Position numbers and translations under genes: made by a program. DNA of 64,000 nucleotides from Arctopsyche grandis. Taxonomy: Eukaryota; Arthropoda; Insecta; Trichoptera; Hydropsychidae. Shown piece after piece: positions 1 through 10,867 of this stretch (positions within the stretch are counted from its first letter, which is position 1; the number at the start of each line of letters is the position of its first letter). The notes beneath the pieces are model-generated. The model worked only from the letters and a program-made list of their open reading frames with translations. It had not been told where the DNA came from and did not search any database. Location of the stretch: the NCBI RefSeq assembly GCF_051622035.1, contig NC_135356.1, positions 10,994,579-11,058,578 of the forward strand, written 5' to 3'.

Positions 1-1492
1 TTTTAACCAATCACAGAATGTTGGTAAATAACAAAGTGATTAAGATACAGAGCAACATCCATGTGTAAGACAGTTTTAATATTTGATTTATGTATCCTTT
101 GAGAGTATCGAGACATTAATGAGTAGAAACACAATTTATCATAGAGATAAATAGTGATAATAATATTTTAGGGTTTACACGTATCGTGGGACAAAATGCA
201 GCTATAGCAATAAAGATAACATCATAAGTAGTTAAAAATGAAACGGATGTTCAAACTTAAGGTTAAAGGGTATTATACATAAGTATATACATAGGTTGTA
301 AGATCGTACCACATAACAATATAATACTATGATTACTAACCAAATAAAATTAAATTGTAAAATAGAAAATGATCAGTAGATCAGTAGATATTAAAATATG
401 TAGATATAAGATGTATTGTGAACATAATTTCGTAATAATAAAAAGCATTTAAAAATCAAACCAAATAATATATATTCAAGAATATGTTTATGTATAATGT
501 GTTGAAAACATAATAAATCATCGTATTTACTGTGCATAAAAGGTTTTTTTTTAATTTTGTCCCTGTAATTTAGATTTAGGTACATATATATTTTAGAATT
601 TTTATGTTATGCATTTCAAAGCAGCAAAATCGTAAACTTTGTGTTTGTTTTTAACAATACGGATAATCGTGGTTCTATTGTACATACATATTACTTACTT
701 ATCAATACATTGGTAATTTAATCGGTGATAGTCAGCAACTCAAAACAATATCACTTGTACTATTCCATATTTTTCACTTCTCATATTCAACAATTACTCA
801 ATTTACTCATATTCAACAATTAGCAATGTTTTATATATAAACGAAACATGAAAATATAGGTCTGGTGCATGGATCTTATCTCAAAGCTACGAACTGAATT
901 GCTCCCGATGAAATATAAGCGATCAGGCTCGACGGCTGCAGTTTTTGACAGATTAGTGCATGCATGTGGAGGCACCGAGGAGTAGTTACGAAATCCCTCA
1001 GAAGCGTGGAACACACAATAAATAACAATAAGCACAATACATCAATTTGAAATTCAAATATTTTACTTTATTAAGGACATATTGTTACAATAAATATTAC
1101 ATCAATTTTGAGATTAGAATATTTGATATTATTCAGAATATAACATTACAATAAATAATAGTTAGCACAATACATCAATTTGAGATTCAAATATTTCATT
1201 TTAGTAAGGACATATTGTTACATTAAATATTACATCAATTTTGAGATTAAATTATTTATTTTAAACATTTAGTAAATTTCACAAATAAACTTATTTAATT
1301 TTTGATATTTTTTTTTTTTTTTTAGATAATTTGAAACATTCAATTAAATTAAATCTAAAGAATGTAGTATTTCAGAGCTACCCTTTCTTGTTACATTTCA
1401 CAATTTTCTCAACATACCGAATATACCACCAAGAGGCCAAATGTAACATTACGATTATACAAGTTGAACGTTAAACAAAAATTGCAATGTGT
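1..1492. other. AT-rich 3' flank of IntS12 copy 1
   Basis: No gene recognised. A block starting CACAATACATCAATTTGA recurs in tandem at about 1034 and 1157 (period about 123 bp), followed by a T-run near 1309. A richer patch at 850-1015 is open on the minus strand but has no recognisable domain or splice sites. The same sequence recurs at 25900-27391. Confidence 0.5.
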
Positions 1493-2292
1493 TTATTTTT
1501 TATTCTTTCGCTTATTTTCACGATGCTTGTTCGACTTCTTTTTGACAATCTGAAGCCGCTGATCGCCCGATATGATGTTTTTAGTCGGTGTTACAACCTT
1601 GGGAGGAGTAGGCAGCTCGTCCAACGGGATTTGAGGCGGGGGGCTCACGGAATTGGCTTTTTCCGGAGACATCGAACCGCTGGCAGTCGACGACGAAGGA
1701 CATTCGATCACCATCAGCGGAGAATTAATGCTGCTCGCATTGTCGAAGTCTAGAGCGTCGAGACAAGTCATACACTGCCAGCCAGATTCTGCATCGGTCT
1801 CGCTTATAATTGGACTGTGACACTCCTAGAAAAGTCAAAGGTTGAGTTTCTTTTGTCATGAGATTTAATCAGATGTTTTTACATATATATATTATATTAT
1901 ATATATACATATATACATACCTGGTGATAGAGTTTATGGCAGAAATCGCATTCTACAAGCTTGCTGCCTTCTTGTATGGCTAGATGGCGACAGACAGCAC
2001 AGGTGAGCTCCAATTCCAGCAACTCCAGGGAAATCTCATCACAATCACGTTCACGTTCCCTTTCCATTTCCCGATCCATTTCCTTATCTTTCTCCTTTTC
2101 GCGTTCCTTTTCCTTCTCTCGCCCTATATCCAAATATTTCTTCGGCAAGACGTTGGCCATGGTGCGCGATGGATCAATTTTAGCGATCAGCTCATCTAAA
2201 GCTGAACGCAATTGGTCGGTAGAATCGCTGCTCGAAGAGTGCAGCAATCGCAGAGCTTCGCAGATGGTGGGGTCCAGCTTTAAAGCACACAT
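1493..2292 (-). CDS. IntS12: Integrator complex subunit 12 (PHD finger), copy 1
   Basis: Two coding exons, 1921-2292 and 1493-1825, joined in phase 0 across a 95-nt GT-AG intron, give 234 aa. The N-terminus (residues 4-35, LDPTICEALRLLHSSSSDS...) matches the INTS12 N-terminal microdomain that contacts INTS1. A K/R-E alternating stretch follows (about 58-84), then a C4HC3 PHD finger (98-146: CAVC...ECDFC...YHQEC...WQCMTC) that the intron splits. The tail, about 213-234 (QRLQIVKKKSNK...), is the conserved basic INTS12 C-terminus. INTS12 belongs to the Integrator complex, which cleaves snRNA 3' ends and attenuates nascent transcripts in the nucleus. I start at the ATG at 2292; the open frame continues seven codons upstream but without an ATG. 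It is shorter than human INTS12 (462 aa) because the low-complexity C-terminal region is reduced. Confidence 0.93.
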
Positions 2293-3010
2293 CGTGACGT
2301 CGTAGACTGACAAGCTGTGGCTGACGAGAAACCGACAGTGAAAAAGTTCTGTGTTGCTAGCCGATAAAATATTAACTGAAGGCCAAATGTTTTAATCAAT
2401 ACTTCAGTGACCCATATAATGGTCGACTACTGCATGACTTGTACAAAAACCAACTGTTGCTCTTTATTGCGAATCATCACTAGACACGATGTCAATTAAT
2501 CTCACTGCTATTTTATTTAAGACACAACAAAGCAACAGGTGTTTTTCTACAAAATATATTATTTATTTATGAGAATACATGGGGAAGACGGCGGAAGCCG
2601 ATAGGTCCACGGGGCCTAATCGCTTAGTATAGATAATGAGATAAAACATTAATATGGTAAAAGACAAAAAAAGTAAACACTATAAAGGATATGACTAGAG
2701 ATGATAAAAAACCAGGACCTCTGGAAAAAAAACCGTTTTTAAAAAAACTGTATTTAAAATACAGTTTTTTACATAAAACTGTATTTTTTAATTGAGAATG
2801 GGGTCGTCCACACACAATATAACGATATTGAAAATAATTTATTACTTTGGATGAAAAAATAAACTCTTTATATCCACGATTTCGAATTCCGAGATCGACA
2901 TATTTGCCACTTGCATTTCGAACAAACGACAATAACTAATATCCAACTCAAATACAAATTGGACATTTAAAGTACTGCCACTACACGAAAACGTTTAGAT
3001 TCATTCAAGT
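2293..3010. other. IntS12 upstream region
   Basis: This should hold the IntS12 5' UTR and promoter, but no TATA box or initiator can be placed with confidence. Near 2735-2795 there is a hairpin-forming run built on CTGTATTTAAAATACAG. In the second copy of the segment a 31-bp unit of this run is duplicated. Confidence 0.4.
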
Positions 3011-3598
3011 TGTAGGAATATAGTACAACTTTTACTATACGAAACTAGGTCGATGATATCACCTATTTTCCTCATCGAACTTAAGCTGTACAAATGACAT
3101 CCTGCTCGAACACGAAAGTCATCCGTAGGCATATAGTACAACTGAAATGATCTCATCAGGTCACTGCGACACATACATATCTAGGAAAGTCATTAACGCA
3201 TGGCACACGCTCGCCTCGTCAAAAGGTCGACACGTGTTTCTATACACGTATCTGGGAAACAAAGGAAGAACTCACTGAACCCATAAAAACCACGAACTAC
3301 GTCCAGGCGTATGAACCCATAAAACCACGCTCGCAGCATAACTAGGGCAGCGCGAGTACCAAGAACAAAAGATGTGCACACGACACACTTCAACCCAAAA
3401 CGTTTATAAAGCAACGCAGCAACCTCCACCGGCAGAGTGAGCCTCTGGAGTTCAAACAGATCACTTCTCCGAAGAAACCTCTTCGTACATACAATAACCA
3501 TTGTACCAATTGAACAAAAATAAACGATCCTCTTTCAAACTACACAACACGTGTTTCGTTAGACCGGGATACGGTCAACATACCTTCCCTGTCTTACA
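3011..3598 (+). mobile_element. Solo LTR (TGTAGG...CTTACA family)
   Basis: The element begins TGTAGGAATATAGTACAAC and ends CCTGTCTTACA, so it has the TG...CA form of an LTR. It contains a TATA-like TTTATAAAG at about 3398, an AATAAA signal at about 3520 and a small inverted repeat, GACCGGGATACGGTC, near the end. Further copies are at 28943-29530, 30161-30689 and, on the minus strand, 15714-17136. Those independent copies define the ends. No internal retroviral coding region is attached, so it is a solo LTR or LTR-derived fragment. Confidence 0.75.
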
Positions 3599-4190
3599 CA
3601 TCCTAGGCCGAACTAGGGCAAAGACACCATAAACTCGCTCCAGATACGCAATTACGAGTACACTGGAACCCCCAAGGAGCCAACTAACAACGCATCAAAC
3701 ACAGCACACAAAGGAAGACCTTGGACCCTTTAGGAATCTTCCAGAACATGATCTCACCAGCCGAGCTACGCGTTGCACAATCAACGAGTATATAAACCAG
3801 CGCATCGTCCTCAGATGTCAGTGAGTTTCAGGAGCTCGACCTGGCTTATTCCGGCGAAGCAACTACCTACTTCCCCGTACAAACAAATACACCTGTATTA
3901 ATCGGTAATTGGATTATTAGTCACATTGCGATCGCCCAAAAGAAAATTTTTGCCATGAAAAACGCGAATACGGAATATTTGGCACTCGAGTTCTCGTTAG
4001 TAAGATAGTTATCGTTAGTATGATGGATTTTTTGGCTGCCAGATGTTCCGTTATAGAGAGTGACTTTTGGGCGAGCGTTTTGTAACCAATAATCACCGAA
4101 CCATATTAATCGAGCAATAAAGATCCTCTTCAAAACCCAACTGAGTTTTCATAGACCGGGAAACGGTCAAAACCTATCACCCGGCCTATA
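3599..4190 (+). mobile_element. Probable second LTR, interrupted by a MITE
   Basis: GC-richer than its surroundings. It carries TATATAA at about 3789 followed 30 bp later by a TCAGT initiator-like motif, and an AATAAA at about 4120 beyond the inserted MITE. The stretch after the AATAAA (CATAGACCGGGAAACGGTC) resembles the R/U5 end of the TGTAGG LTR family. I infer a related LTR; its exact ends are not defined. Confidence 0.5.
3904..4103 (-). mobile_element. hAT-type MITE (GGTTCGGTGATT family), 200 bp
   Basis: Flanked by an exact 8-bp target duplication, TATTAATC (3896-3903 and 4104-4111), as expected for hAT-like insertion. On the minus strand it begins with GGTTCGGTGATTATTGG after one T. Its opposite end is an imperfect inverted copy. 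A 204-bp relative with its own 8-bp duplication is at 19276-19479; degraded relatives are at 7701-7875 and 29582-29775. It has no coding capacity. Confidence 0.85.
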
Positions 4191-4206
4191 AAGTGTTGCA
4201 TGTGTC

Positions 4207-4389
4207 AATGGTATTGTTACGTAGAGATGGGTGGAGGATCCACATAAAAGGCCAAAATCACTTCACAGCATTTATTGGGTGATCAAGGATATCCACGCAC
4301 TGCCAGTACTCCGTCCAGAATGCCTTCATATGGCCTAAGTACCTGCACATAAAAGGCAGGTCGCTCACTGCATCTTCCTCGATGCGTTT
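4207..4389 (-). mobile_element. LTR fragment (TGTTACGT...ACGCAACA family)
   Basis: On the minus strand this reads AATAAATGCTGTGAA, then GGCCTTTTATGTGGATCC, then CTCCACCCATCTCTACGTAACA. That matches the 3' end of the 383-bp LTRs at 10249-10631 and 12912-13294. It is divergent and truncated, so it is an older insertion of the same family. Confidence 0.7.
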
Positions 4390-4877
4390 GTTTACTTATT
4401 GTTTGTTTACATATTGTTATAGTCATGTACTAGATATGCAGTCCCACGCTTTCGCGCTGTCAGCTCTGAGAACTCTAGCGGGAAGTGACCGAATGCCGTT
4501 ACCGACCACTTAGTCCATTCGGGGGTCAAACAGTCTTGTGATTAAACTGCCTACTAGTAACTTGTGATTACTACATAGTTACTTGCGATCAAACAGAGTC
4601 TCACAAGGCACTTGTGATTAAACTGCCTAACTAGCACTTCGAGACTAGTAACTTGTAATACAAACTTGTACTAATTAAAGAATATAATCATTTGACAAAA
4701 TCTGTGACTATAATATTCTACACCATCTCCTAGTTGTCCCCGTAACATAAAAATTGGTGGCAGCGGGTGCGGATATAGCTGAACAACTGGACATCACTAC
4801 TAAAACGAAGGAACAACCGTTGTATAGACAACTTCGGAATGGACCAGGTGGATTTTCATCCTTTCGAATCTAGCGAT
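4390..4877 (+). mobile_element. 5' LTR end, primer-binding site and truncated gag start
   Basis: The LTR part contains short sub-repeats of CTTGTGATTAAACTGCC/CTTGCGATCAAACAG and ends CCCCGTAACA at about 4748. TGGTGGCAGCGGG follows, a typical LTR-retrotransposon post-LTR primer-binding region. An ATG at 4838 opens the same N-terminal reading (MDQVD.HPFESS) as the inverted relative at 25142-25890. It is cut off near 4875 by LINE sequence. This is a remnant of a Ty3/gypsy-like element. Confidence 0.65.
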
Positions 4878-5400
4878 CTTTTCTGTAGGCTAGGCTAAGA
4901 TAGGCTACAAAAATTACAGAATAGAGCCACGAAGAGTATCTTAGATGCACATAAATAGGTATATTAGTATAAGATCCGTGTTAAAGTATTTAATAAATTT
5001 GATGATACTCTGAAAATATATATGTCGGTTTTTATTTATAAGTTAGATAAGAAAATATTACCTAGGTATTTCGATAGATATTTTATTAGAGGTATGGGGG
5101 AAGGCGAGTGCAACAGTGACGGTGTTGTTTATTCTGACGAAGAGAATGCTTCCCGCAAAACGGTGACTGACCGTGCATCGCATTGGTACTGCCAGAACCC
5201 CGGCGGTCACCACAGAGGGTTACATTTACATAAATATAGCATTAGAGGTAGCAATAAATCACAGAATTTAAAATTAAATAAGAGTAGGAAAAACGTGTAT
5301 GTATGGAAGTGTTGTTACTTATAATAAGCTGCCAGATGAAATTACAAATATACTTGTAATATTGATAAACTTATGGTAGCTGTAAGGTAACATCTCAAAC
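4878..5400 (+). pseudogene. LINE reverse-transcriptase C-terminus remnant (CR1/Jockey-like)
   Basis: The translation shows LQKLQNRATKSIL near 4905 and then FIYKLDKKILPRY near 5035. After the insertion it resumes with SNKSQN...KSRKN and YNKLPDEI near 5330. This is the order of the C-terminal tail of CR1/Jockey-type ORF2 proteins. Stops and a frameshift make it dead. A 146-bp insertion at 5095-5240 interrupts it. Confidence 0.65.
5095..5240. mobile_element. 146-bp insertion with 10-bp direct repeats
   Basis: ATTAGAGGTA occurs at 5085-5094 and again at 5241-5250. Removing the 146 bp plus one repeat restores a continuous LINE reading (FIRG followed by SNKSQN). The insert is much more GC-rich than its host. 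It matches no element family I recognise. Confidence 0.6.
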
Positions 5401-7084
5401 AGTGTGTATGTATCTATGTACATATGTGAATGTATGTGTATATATTATTATTTGTGTGATTGAATATAATTAGTTATTAAGCTTGGCTATATCTTAAATA
5501 AACAAATAAAACCTTTATTGTTTCAACACTCTACAATCACACATCCTATTCAAATCTAAACTTTCAAATATCATTCTGATTGTATAGATACTCCTTTCAA
5601 AATTTCAAAACTTGTCTACCTAAATCTTGTTTACACAAAACTGCTATTTGGAAAATATAATATAAGCATTTGAGAATAATGGTTATAATTTTTATCATCT
5701 CTTCCTCGTCCCTGTAACAAGCTATTCGCTCCACAAAATAATTTTATTTCTGAAAAGCTCGCCAGCCGCTACACACATATGAATTGTCATCGTAGTATAT
5801 TCTGCTTACAATCTACTATTTCTGCTTTTTAATTTACATGTTATATTTAAGAAAGAAAATAACTGTATCATAATGCAATTTTATAGAGTTATAATTACTT
5901 AAGTATGTTTCGAAATCTTAATTCACTGAAATAAATCCCAATTTATGATTGATCGTGTAAATACAATATGACTCGGAATTCCCAAACATTGGCTATTTTT
6001 TTTTTTTTTTGATGCTTGACCATTTATCGTCCACCTTGATTTTTCGGTTTTAAATTGAAATAAGAGTCAGGTAATTGGGTTTAAATACGGGCCACTCAAG
6101 CAACAGAATAGCATTTATTCATATAAAAGCATTAAAACATAATTTTAATAACATTTAAAACAATCGTAACAAAAAATATATATTCATTAATGTAAAACAC
6201 AAAAAAGACACATGAAATAAGTGATTTCAACATTGAATCATTGAAGAATCACCAAATAAAAAAAAATCAGATGTCTCCGTTCTTCGGTGAATTCTTTTCA
6301 TGAGTTTTAAGACACAATATCGATAATGGACTTTTCGCAAGAGAATAGGTAAAAGACAATGATTAGAACTATTAAATTATTTGAATTAAAAGAGATAAAC
6401 TTTATATGGTGAGTGATTAGCTGATTAATATTTAAGTCATATATGTAATTATGAGAATAACAGAGAATTACACATCTTAAGAAAAATTGCTTTTAACAAT
6501 ATAAATAAGTAATAAAGGTAAAACATTATAAACAAACAATATATGTATGTAAAACATTAATTATTTAGAAAAGGTAAAAACATATATACATAATTTAAAA
6601 AATATGAAGATACATACATATATACAAAAAAATTTATGTATCAATTTTAAGTTCTTGTAGAACAATGTGAAAACAAGGTTATAATCTAATCGTGAAATTT
6701 TAGTCAGTTTGGAACTATAAATAAACAATATTTTTATGGAAAACAAAAGTTTAAGCCAGTCTAAGTATTTTCTGCATACCTCTGAACTATTAAATATAAT
6801 AAAGTTTATTTCTGCTTCATGAGATGGGATGAGTTGGAAATAATTATATTTTTAAATAATCTATATAATATCTGTCTATCCACTATTAAAACTCCAATCA
6901 TAGATCCATCTCCAAATCCTTAACAACATTAGTGAGAGCTAAGCGTTCGGCATGAGAATCGGCAGTCACTATATATTTTGGATTTATGTTCCCCAGAAAT
7001 CTTTCAAAAGAGCAAATGCTGAAAAATTCTCAAAAGTTGTTAGACTTTAGTAGTGATAACTGCTAATGGAACAGCGCTGGCTAT
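5401..7084. other. AT-rich stretch without recognisable genes
   Basis: Only short chance open frames, poly-A/T runs (for example near 5998) and ATGTATGTAC-type simple sequence. No domain, splice structure or clear element ends were seen. Confidence 0.5.
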
Positions 7085-7320
7085 ACTTTCTCTCCCCGTA
7101 CCGATTCTGAGAAAGGACTAACAACGGTCATTGTTTAGCCTAAATGCACTTAGAGTCCAGATATAATCCTGGAAGTAAGTGCAAGCACTTAGTTAATCCG
7201 TTAATAGATATCCGTTGATCCTAAGTGCAAGCACTTAGTTAATCCGTTAACAGGTAACCCTTGAACGGTCACATAGTTTCTGGGATTCTATTCACTTAAT
7301 CCGCGGCGTACGTAACAATA
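7085..7320 (-). mobile_element. Partial LTR of the TGTTACGT family, minus strand
   Basis: On the minus strand it begins TGTTACGTACGCCGCGG near 7317 and continues through the TCTGGACTCTAAGTGCATTT block seen at 10341 and 13007. It has an internal duplication of a 45-bp segment (AAGTGCAAGCACTTAGTTAA twice, about 7180 and 7225). It lacks the 3' half of the LTR. Confidence 0.75.
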
Positions 7321-7329
7321 TTATATGCA

Positions 7330-7700
7330 TATATTATCGCACATATTATAGAAGCCAAAAATATGTGCGATGTTATTATTAAGGATATAAATGAAAAATA
7401 TACTTTTTCTAATCAAGTAAAAGCTGTGAAATTATTTAATAAAGAAAATTTTGATAATTACTGAAAGAAAATGCCAATGGAAGATCTACTACTAACCGTT
7501 GAATCATATCGAATGCTAGATAAAGAAAAATTTCAAACTGAATTAGAAGGGTTTTACTCAAGGAAAGGAATGCATAGTATTAATATTTTTAAAACTTATT
7601 TTTGCAATCAATTTATACAAAGTTCGTGTGGAAATAACAAAACTTATTCAAATTCTGCTTATAACTTCAACTACCTCTGAGCTAGAACGGTGTTTTTCAG
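7330..7700 (+). pseudogene. hAT transposase remnant (ZMYM1-like C-terminus)
   Basis: Reading + frames with shifts gives VKLFNKENFDNY, then a 69-residue open segment from 7471, and finally LLITSTTSELERCFS near 7640-7698. That is the hAT C-terminal dimerisation signature (TSELERCFS). A stop at 7462 and a frameshift before the signature show it is dead. The insertion of the MITE at about 7701 cuts it off. Confidence 0.6.
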
Positions 7701-7875
7701 GGTTCGGTGATTACTGGTCACAAAGTCACTAAAATCTCTATAACGGAACATCTGGCAGCCGAAAAGTCCATCATACTAACGATAACTATCATAGTAACGA
7801 GAACTTGATTGCCAAATATTGTGTATTCGCGATTTTCATGGCAAAAATTGTCTTTGTGACCACCCCAATGTCTTT
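7701..7875 (+). mobile_element. hAT-type MITE (GGTTCGGTGATT family), truncated at the right
   Basis: GGTTCGGTGATTACTGGTCAC starts directly after the ERCFS end of the hAT remnant. The body is nearly identical to 19276-19479 through CACCCCAATG, after which the sequences part, so the right terminus is missing. Confidence 0.8.
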
Positions 7876-8594
7876 AATATATCTTTAGTGCGATAACAAA
7901 TCCAAAACCGAGCTCCTGAGCTCCCACAACCAACGGCCACAGCCACGAGGGCTTTTGGTTCGAACATCTATAATGTACATCAGTGTTTCTTAACCATATT
8001 GAAAGAATCGCCCCCTTTACCACAGTAAAAAATTATAAGAAAAACAAATAAAAAACATGATTATTTTTATAAACATTATGTATTAATTGCCATTTATGTC
8101 ATATTAACATTACATACATTATAATGTTATTTTAATTTAAAAGTAAATAATTCAATGGAAATGTGAATTTCTAATGTTTCTAATTTCTAAATTTCTTCAT
8201 CCAAAAAGTTTGCCCAGGCCTCTTTTAGAGTACTTTAGAAAAAAAAAGAGTCGCGGTTTGCCGACCTCTGGCTTAGGATGTTTATCAAAACTTTGTTTAC
8301 CAAAACTATCACAATTTCATCCAATAAATTAAAATTATTACATATAAAACAAGTAAGCCAAATAATATATCTGTGTATTTTTCAATTATTATTGCTCTTA
8401 AAATTATTTAAATAAACTGCAATGAGGGGAGCGCCAGAAACATCGTGGCACGCATATAGTCAAAATGTAAGAATATTAACAGTATTTATATGATAACAAT
8501 TTTTTTTATATTTATCCTAGTATGTAATTTATTATGTGACCATAGGATAGATTTTCGAGTAATGATTTTAAACAAATTTCACATTTGTGTGGTT
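7876..8594. other. 3' flank of zinc-finger gene A with hAT-like debris
   Basis: From about 8196 the sequence (CTTCATCCAAAAAGTTTGCC ... CGCGGTTTGCCGACCTCTGG) is shared with 20092-20170 downstream of gene B. This shows the gene duplication included its 3' flank. The GTCGGCAAACCGCG motif resembles hAT element ends, but no complete element is visible. Just 3' of the stop (8560-8594) lies half of a decayed zinc finger. Confidence 0.6.
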
Positions 8595-10143
8595 TTAACC
8601 AGCATGCAATTTTTTATGTTTCTCAAAATAAGATTTTTTAGTATATGATTTTAGACAAATTTCACACTTGTAAGACGTTTTCCCCGTGTGAGATCTCAAA
8701 TGTATCACAAGTTTATCTTTTCGAATAAATGATTTTAAACAAATATCACATTTGTGTAGTTTTATCCCAGAATGAATTTTTAAATGTGCTTCGAAGCTAG
8801 ATTTATGACTTAATGATTTCAGACAAATTTCACACTTGTATGGCTTTTCTCCTGTGTGAGATCTCAAATGACTCACAAGATCATATTTACAAACATATGA
8901 TTTTAAACAAATGTCACATTTGTGTGGTTTTATTCCAGCATGCAATTTTTTATGTTTCTCGAGAGTAGATTTATCAGTAAATGATTTCAGACAAATTTCA
9001 CACTTGTATGACTTTTCCCCCGTGTGAGATCTCAAATGTCTCATAAGTTTACTTTTAGAAATACATAATTTTGAACAAATGTCACATTTATGTGGTTTTA
9101 TCCCATCATGAAATTTATTATTTACCCCCTTGTAAGATCTCAAATGTATCACAAGTTTATCTTTTCGAATAAATGATTTTAAACAAATATCACATTTGTG
9201 TAGTTTTATCCCAGCATGAATTTTTATATGTGCTTCGAGGCTAGATTTATGATTAAATGATTTTTGACAAATTTCACACTTGTATGGCTTTTCCCCCGTG
9301 TGAGATCTCAAATGTCTCACAAGTTCATCTTTACGAACATATGATTTTGAACAAATGTTACATTTGTGTGGTTTGATCCCAGCATGCAATTTTTTATGTA
9401 CCTGGAGGTTAGATTTTTCAGTAAATGATTTTAGACAAATTTCACACTTGTAAGGCTTTTCCCCCGTGTGAGATCTCAAATGTCTCACAAGTTTACTGTT
9501 AGAAATACATGATTTTAAACAAATGTCACATTTATGTGGTTTTATCCCATCATGAAATTTATTATTTCCCCCCTTGTGAGATCTCAAATGTGACACAAGT
9601 CCATTTTTTCGAATAAATGATTTTAAACAAATATCACATTTGAACAGCTTTTCTACAGGATGTGATTTTTGGTGTAAAATAAGTTCAGATTCACTGGGAA
9701 ATGACTTTAAGCACGTTTCACTATTTTTAAGGTGAATTGTCGATTGCGAAGACTCATCGTCCCATATGAAATCTTCCAATAAAACTTCTTCAGTCTTGAT
9801 CTTCAAGCAATCGTCTAACCTCAGTTGAGACGATTCGTTGTTTCGAAAACAAGCCTTTCGAAAGCTGATCAACAATTCCAGACTGGTCTTACACGAAAGA
9901 CACACCCTGTCTGGCAATCCATCGCCTCTTTTGACCTGCAGATGGAAAAATAGTAGGATCAAGCGGTGAGAAGAGTAAACCACAATAAGTAATTGTAACC
10001 TGTAAGCTGTAACCAGCACCGACCTGAATTTGACAGCAGGTCCGAATGCGTTGCTCCAGACGCTCTGGATGAGGATCTGGTCTCTGGAAGATGGAGACGG
10101 AAGATGCGGCCGGAGCTGGTCCAAGACAAAGCCTGCACTCCAT
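8595..10143 (-). CDS. ZAD-C2H2 zinc-finger protein A (12 fingers)
   Basis: Exon 1 is 10024-10143 (40 aa) and exon 2 is 8595-9935, separated by an 88-nt GT-AG intron; the protein is 486 aa. Residues 1-75 form a ZAD (CRLC...RTCCQI, then GDGLPDRVCLSC...LELLISFRKAC), the arthropod zinc-finger-associated dimerisation domain. A linker rich in D/E/S follows, then a broken finger (only one Cys, ETCLKSF), then 12 C2H2 fingers. Fingers alternate between an HKCDICLKSF...HLRSH type with a TGEKPY linker and a YKCEICLKSF...HKKLH type with an AGIKPH linker. Finger 6 ends HLRSY instead of HLRSH, and two inter-finger linkers carry an 8-10 residue insert (KGGNNKFHDG, KGVNNKFHDG). It is probably a nuclear DNA-binding regulator; its targets cannot be deduced. 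The ATG at 10143 is chosen because the ZAD begins there and the same start is conserved in gene B. Confidence 0.9.
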
Positions 10144-10248
10144 CGTCTCTGCACTCCATCAACTCTGACAGCAACCACTTGCCACGCCTTGCTGTTTTTT
10201 TTCAGTGGCATATTTGGTCTAAATGGCCGCGTCAAACACATAAGATAT
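10144..10248. promoter_or_regulatory. Short upstream region of gene A, cut by an LTR element
   Basis: Homologous to 23507-23590 upstream of gene B (both contain CTGCACTCCATCAACTCTGACAG, read in pieces), up to the LTR boundary. Only 105 bp of native 5' flank remain between the ATG and the LTR element, so the ancestral promoter was probably displaced. Confidence 0.5.
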
Positions 10249-10631
10249 TGTTACGTACGCCGTGGATTGAGCGAATTGTACTTAGACCAACGGATATCTG
10301 TTATCGGTTAACTAAATGCATGCACTTACTTCCAAAGATTATATCTGGACTCTAAGTGCATTTAGGCTAAACAATGACCGTTATTAGTTATTTCTCAGAA
10401 TCGGTATGGGAAGACCCAATCTCTTGGAAATACATATCCGAATACGTGACTATACAACAGGTAAACAGATTAGGCGTCCTGAGAGATCTACCCTTTATAA
10501 GGCGGTACGTAGGCGATATAATTGATTCTGGACTGAGCAGTGGCAATACGTGTATCTCCTGAATCATCAATAAATGCTGTGAAACGACTGTTGGCCTTTT
10601 ACTTGGATCCTCCACCCACCCCTACGCAACA
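10249..10631 (+). repeat. 5' LTR
   Basis: A TATA-like CTTTATAAGG at about 10493 and an AATAAA at about 10569 give the expected U3-R-U5 order. It lies 105 bp upstream of gene A's ATG in the opposite orientation. Confidence 0.93.
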
Positions 10632-10867
10632 CTGGTCGTCAGAAGTGGGATCCAAGATGGGCCGTGGAACAAAGTCACCAGCGAAGGAAGAGAAGCTACA
10701 GCGAAGCCATCCTCGGGAGCTGTAGGAGAGAGTTCGAGCCATGGAGACACGAATTAAAAAAATGCAGTTTTCACTGCAAAACACAGAATCGGTCATCACA
10801 TATTCGGTTGTTGAATTGCAGTTATCACTGCAACTTGACTTTGACATTATCGGCGGTGGCCGCCAAG

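Larger units (their letters stand above)
1..3598. repeat. Segmental duplication, copy 1 (partner 25900-29530)
   Basis: The first base of the window matches 25900, and collinearity runs to 3598/29530, where the flanks diverge just after a shared LTR end (CCTGTCTTACA). By eye I count about six substitutions, one AT dinucleotide indel in the IntS12 intron and one 31-bp duplication near 28680 in copy 2. The segment carries IntS12 and a solo LTR, so the LTR was already present when the segment was copied. Its left limit lies outside the window. Because the copies are so similar, a false duplication (two haplotypes assembled in series) is a real alternative to a true duplication. Confidence 0.95.

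Noticed and set aside
1487-1753. Plus-strand open frame opposite IntS12 exon 2 (and its twin at 27386)
   Set aside because: It is the antisense shadow of a well-supported coding exon, with no domain of its own.
1961-2305. Plus-strand open frame with Ser/Arg repeats opposite IntS12 exon 1
   Set aside because: The SR-like composition is the complement of the K/R-E repeat coding on the minus strand.
3193-3501. 102-codon minus frame in both segment copies
   Set aside because: It lies within the LTR, is antisense to the TATA and polyadenylation signals and matches no protein family.
10030-10355. Plus-strand frames over gene A exon 1 and the LTR border
   Set aside because: They are antisense to the ZAD exon and cross the LTR junction; the corresponding frame at gene B differs past the junction.
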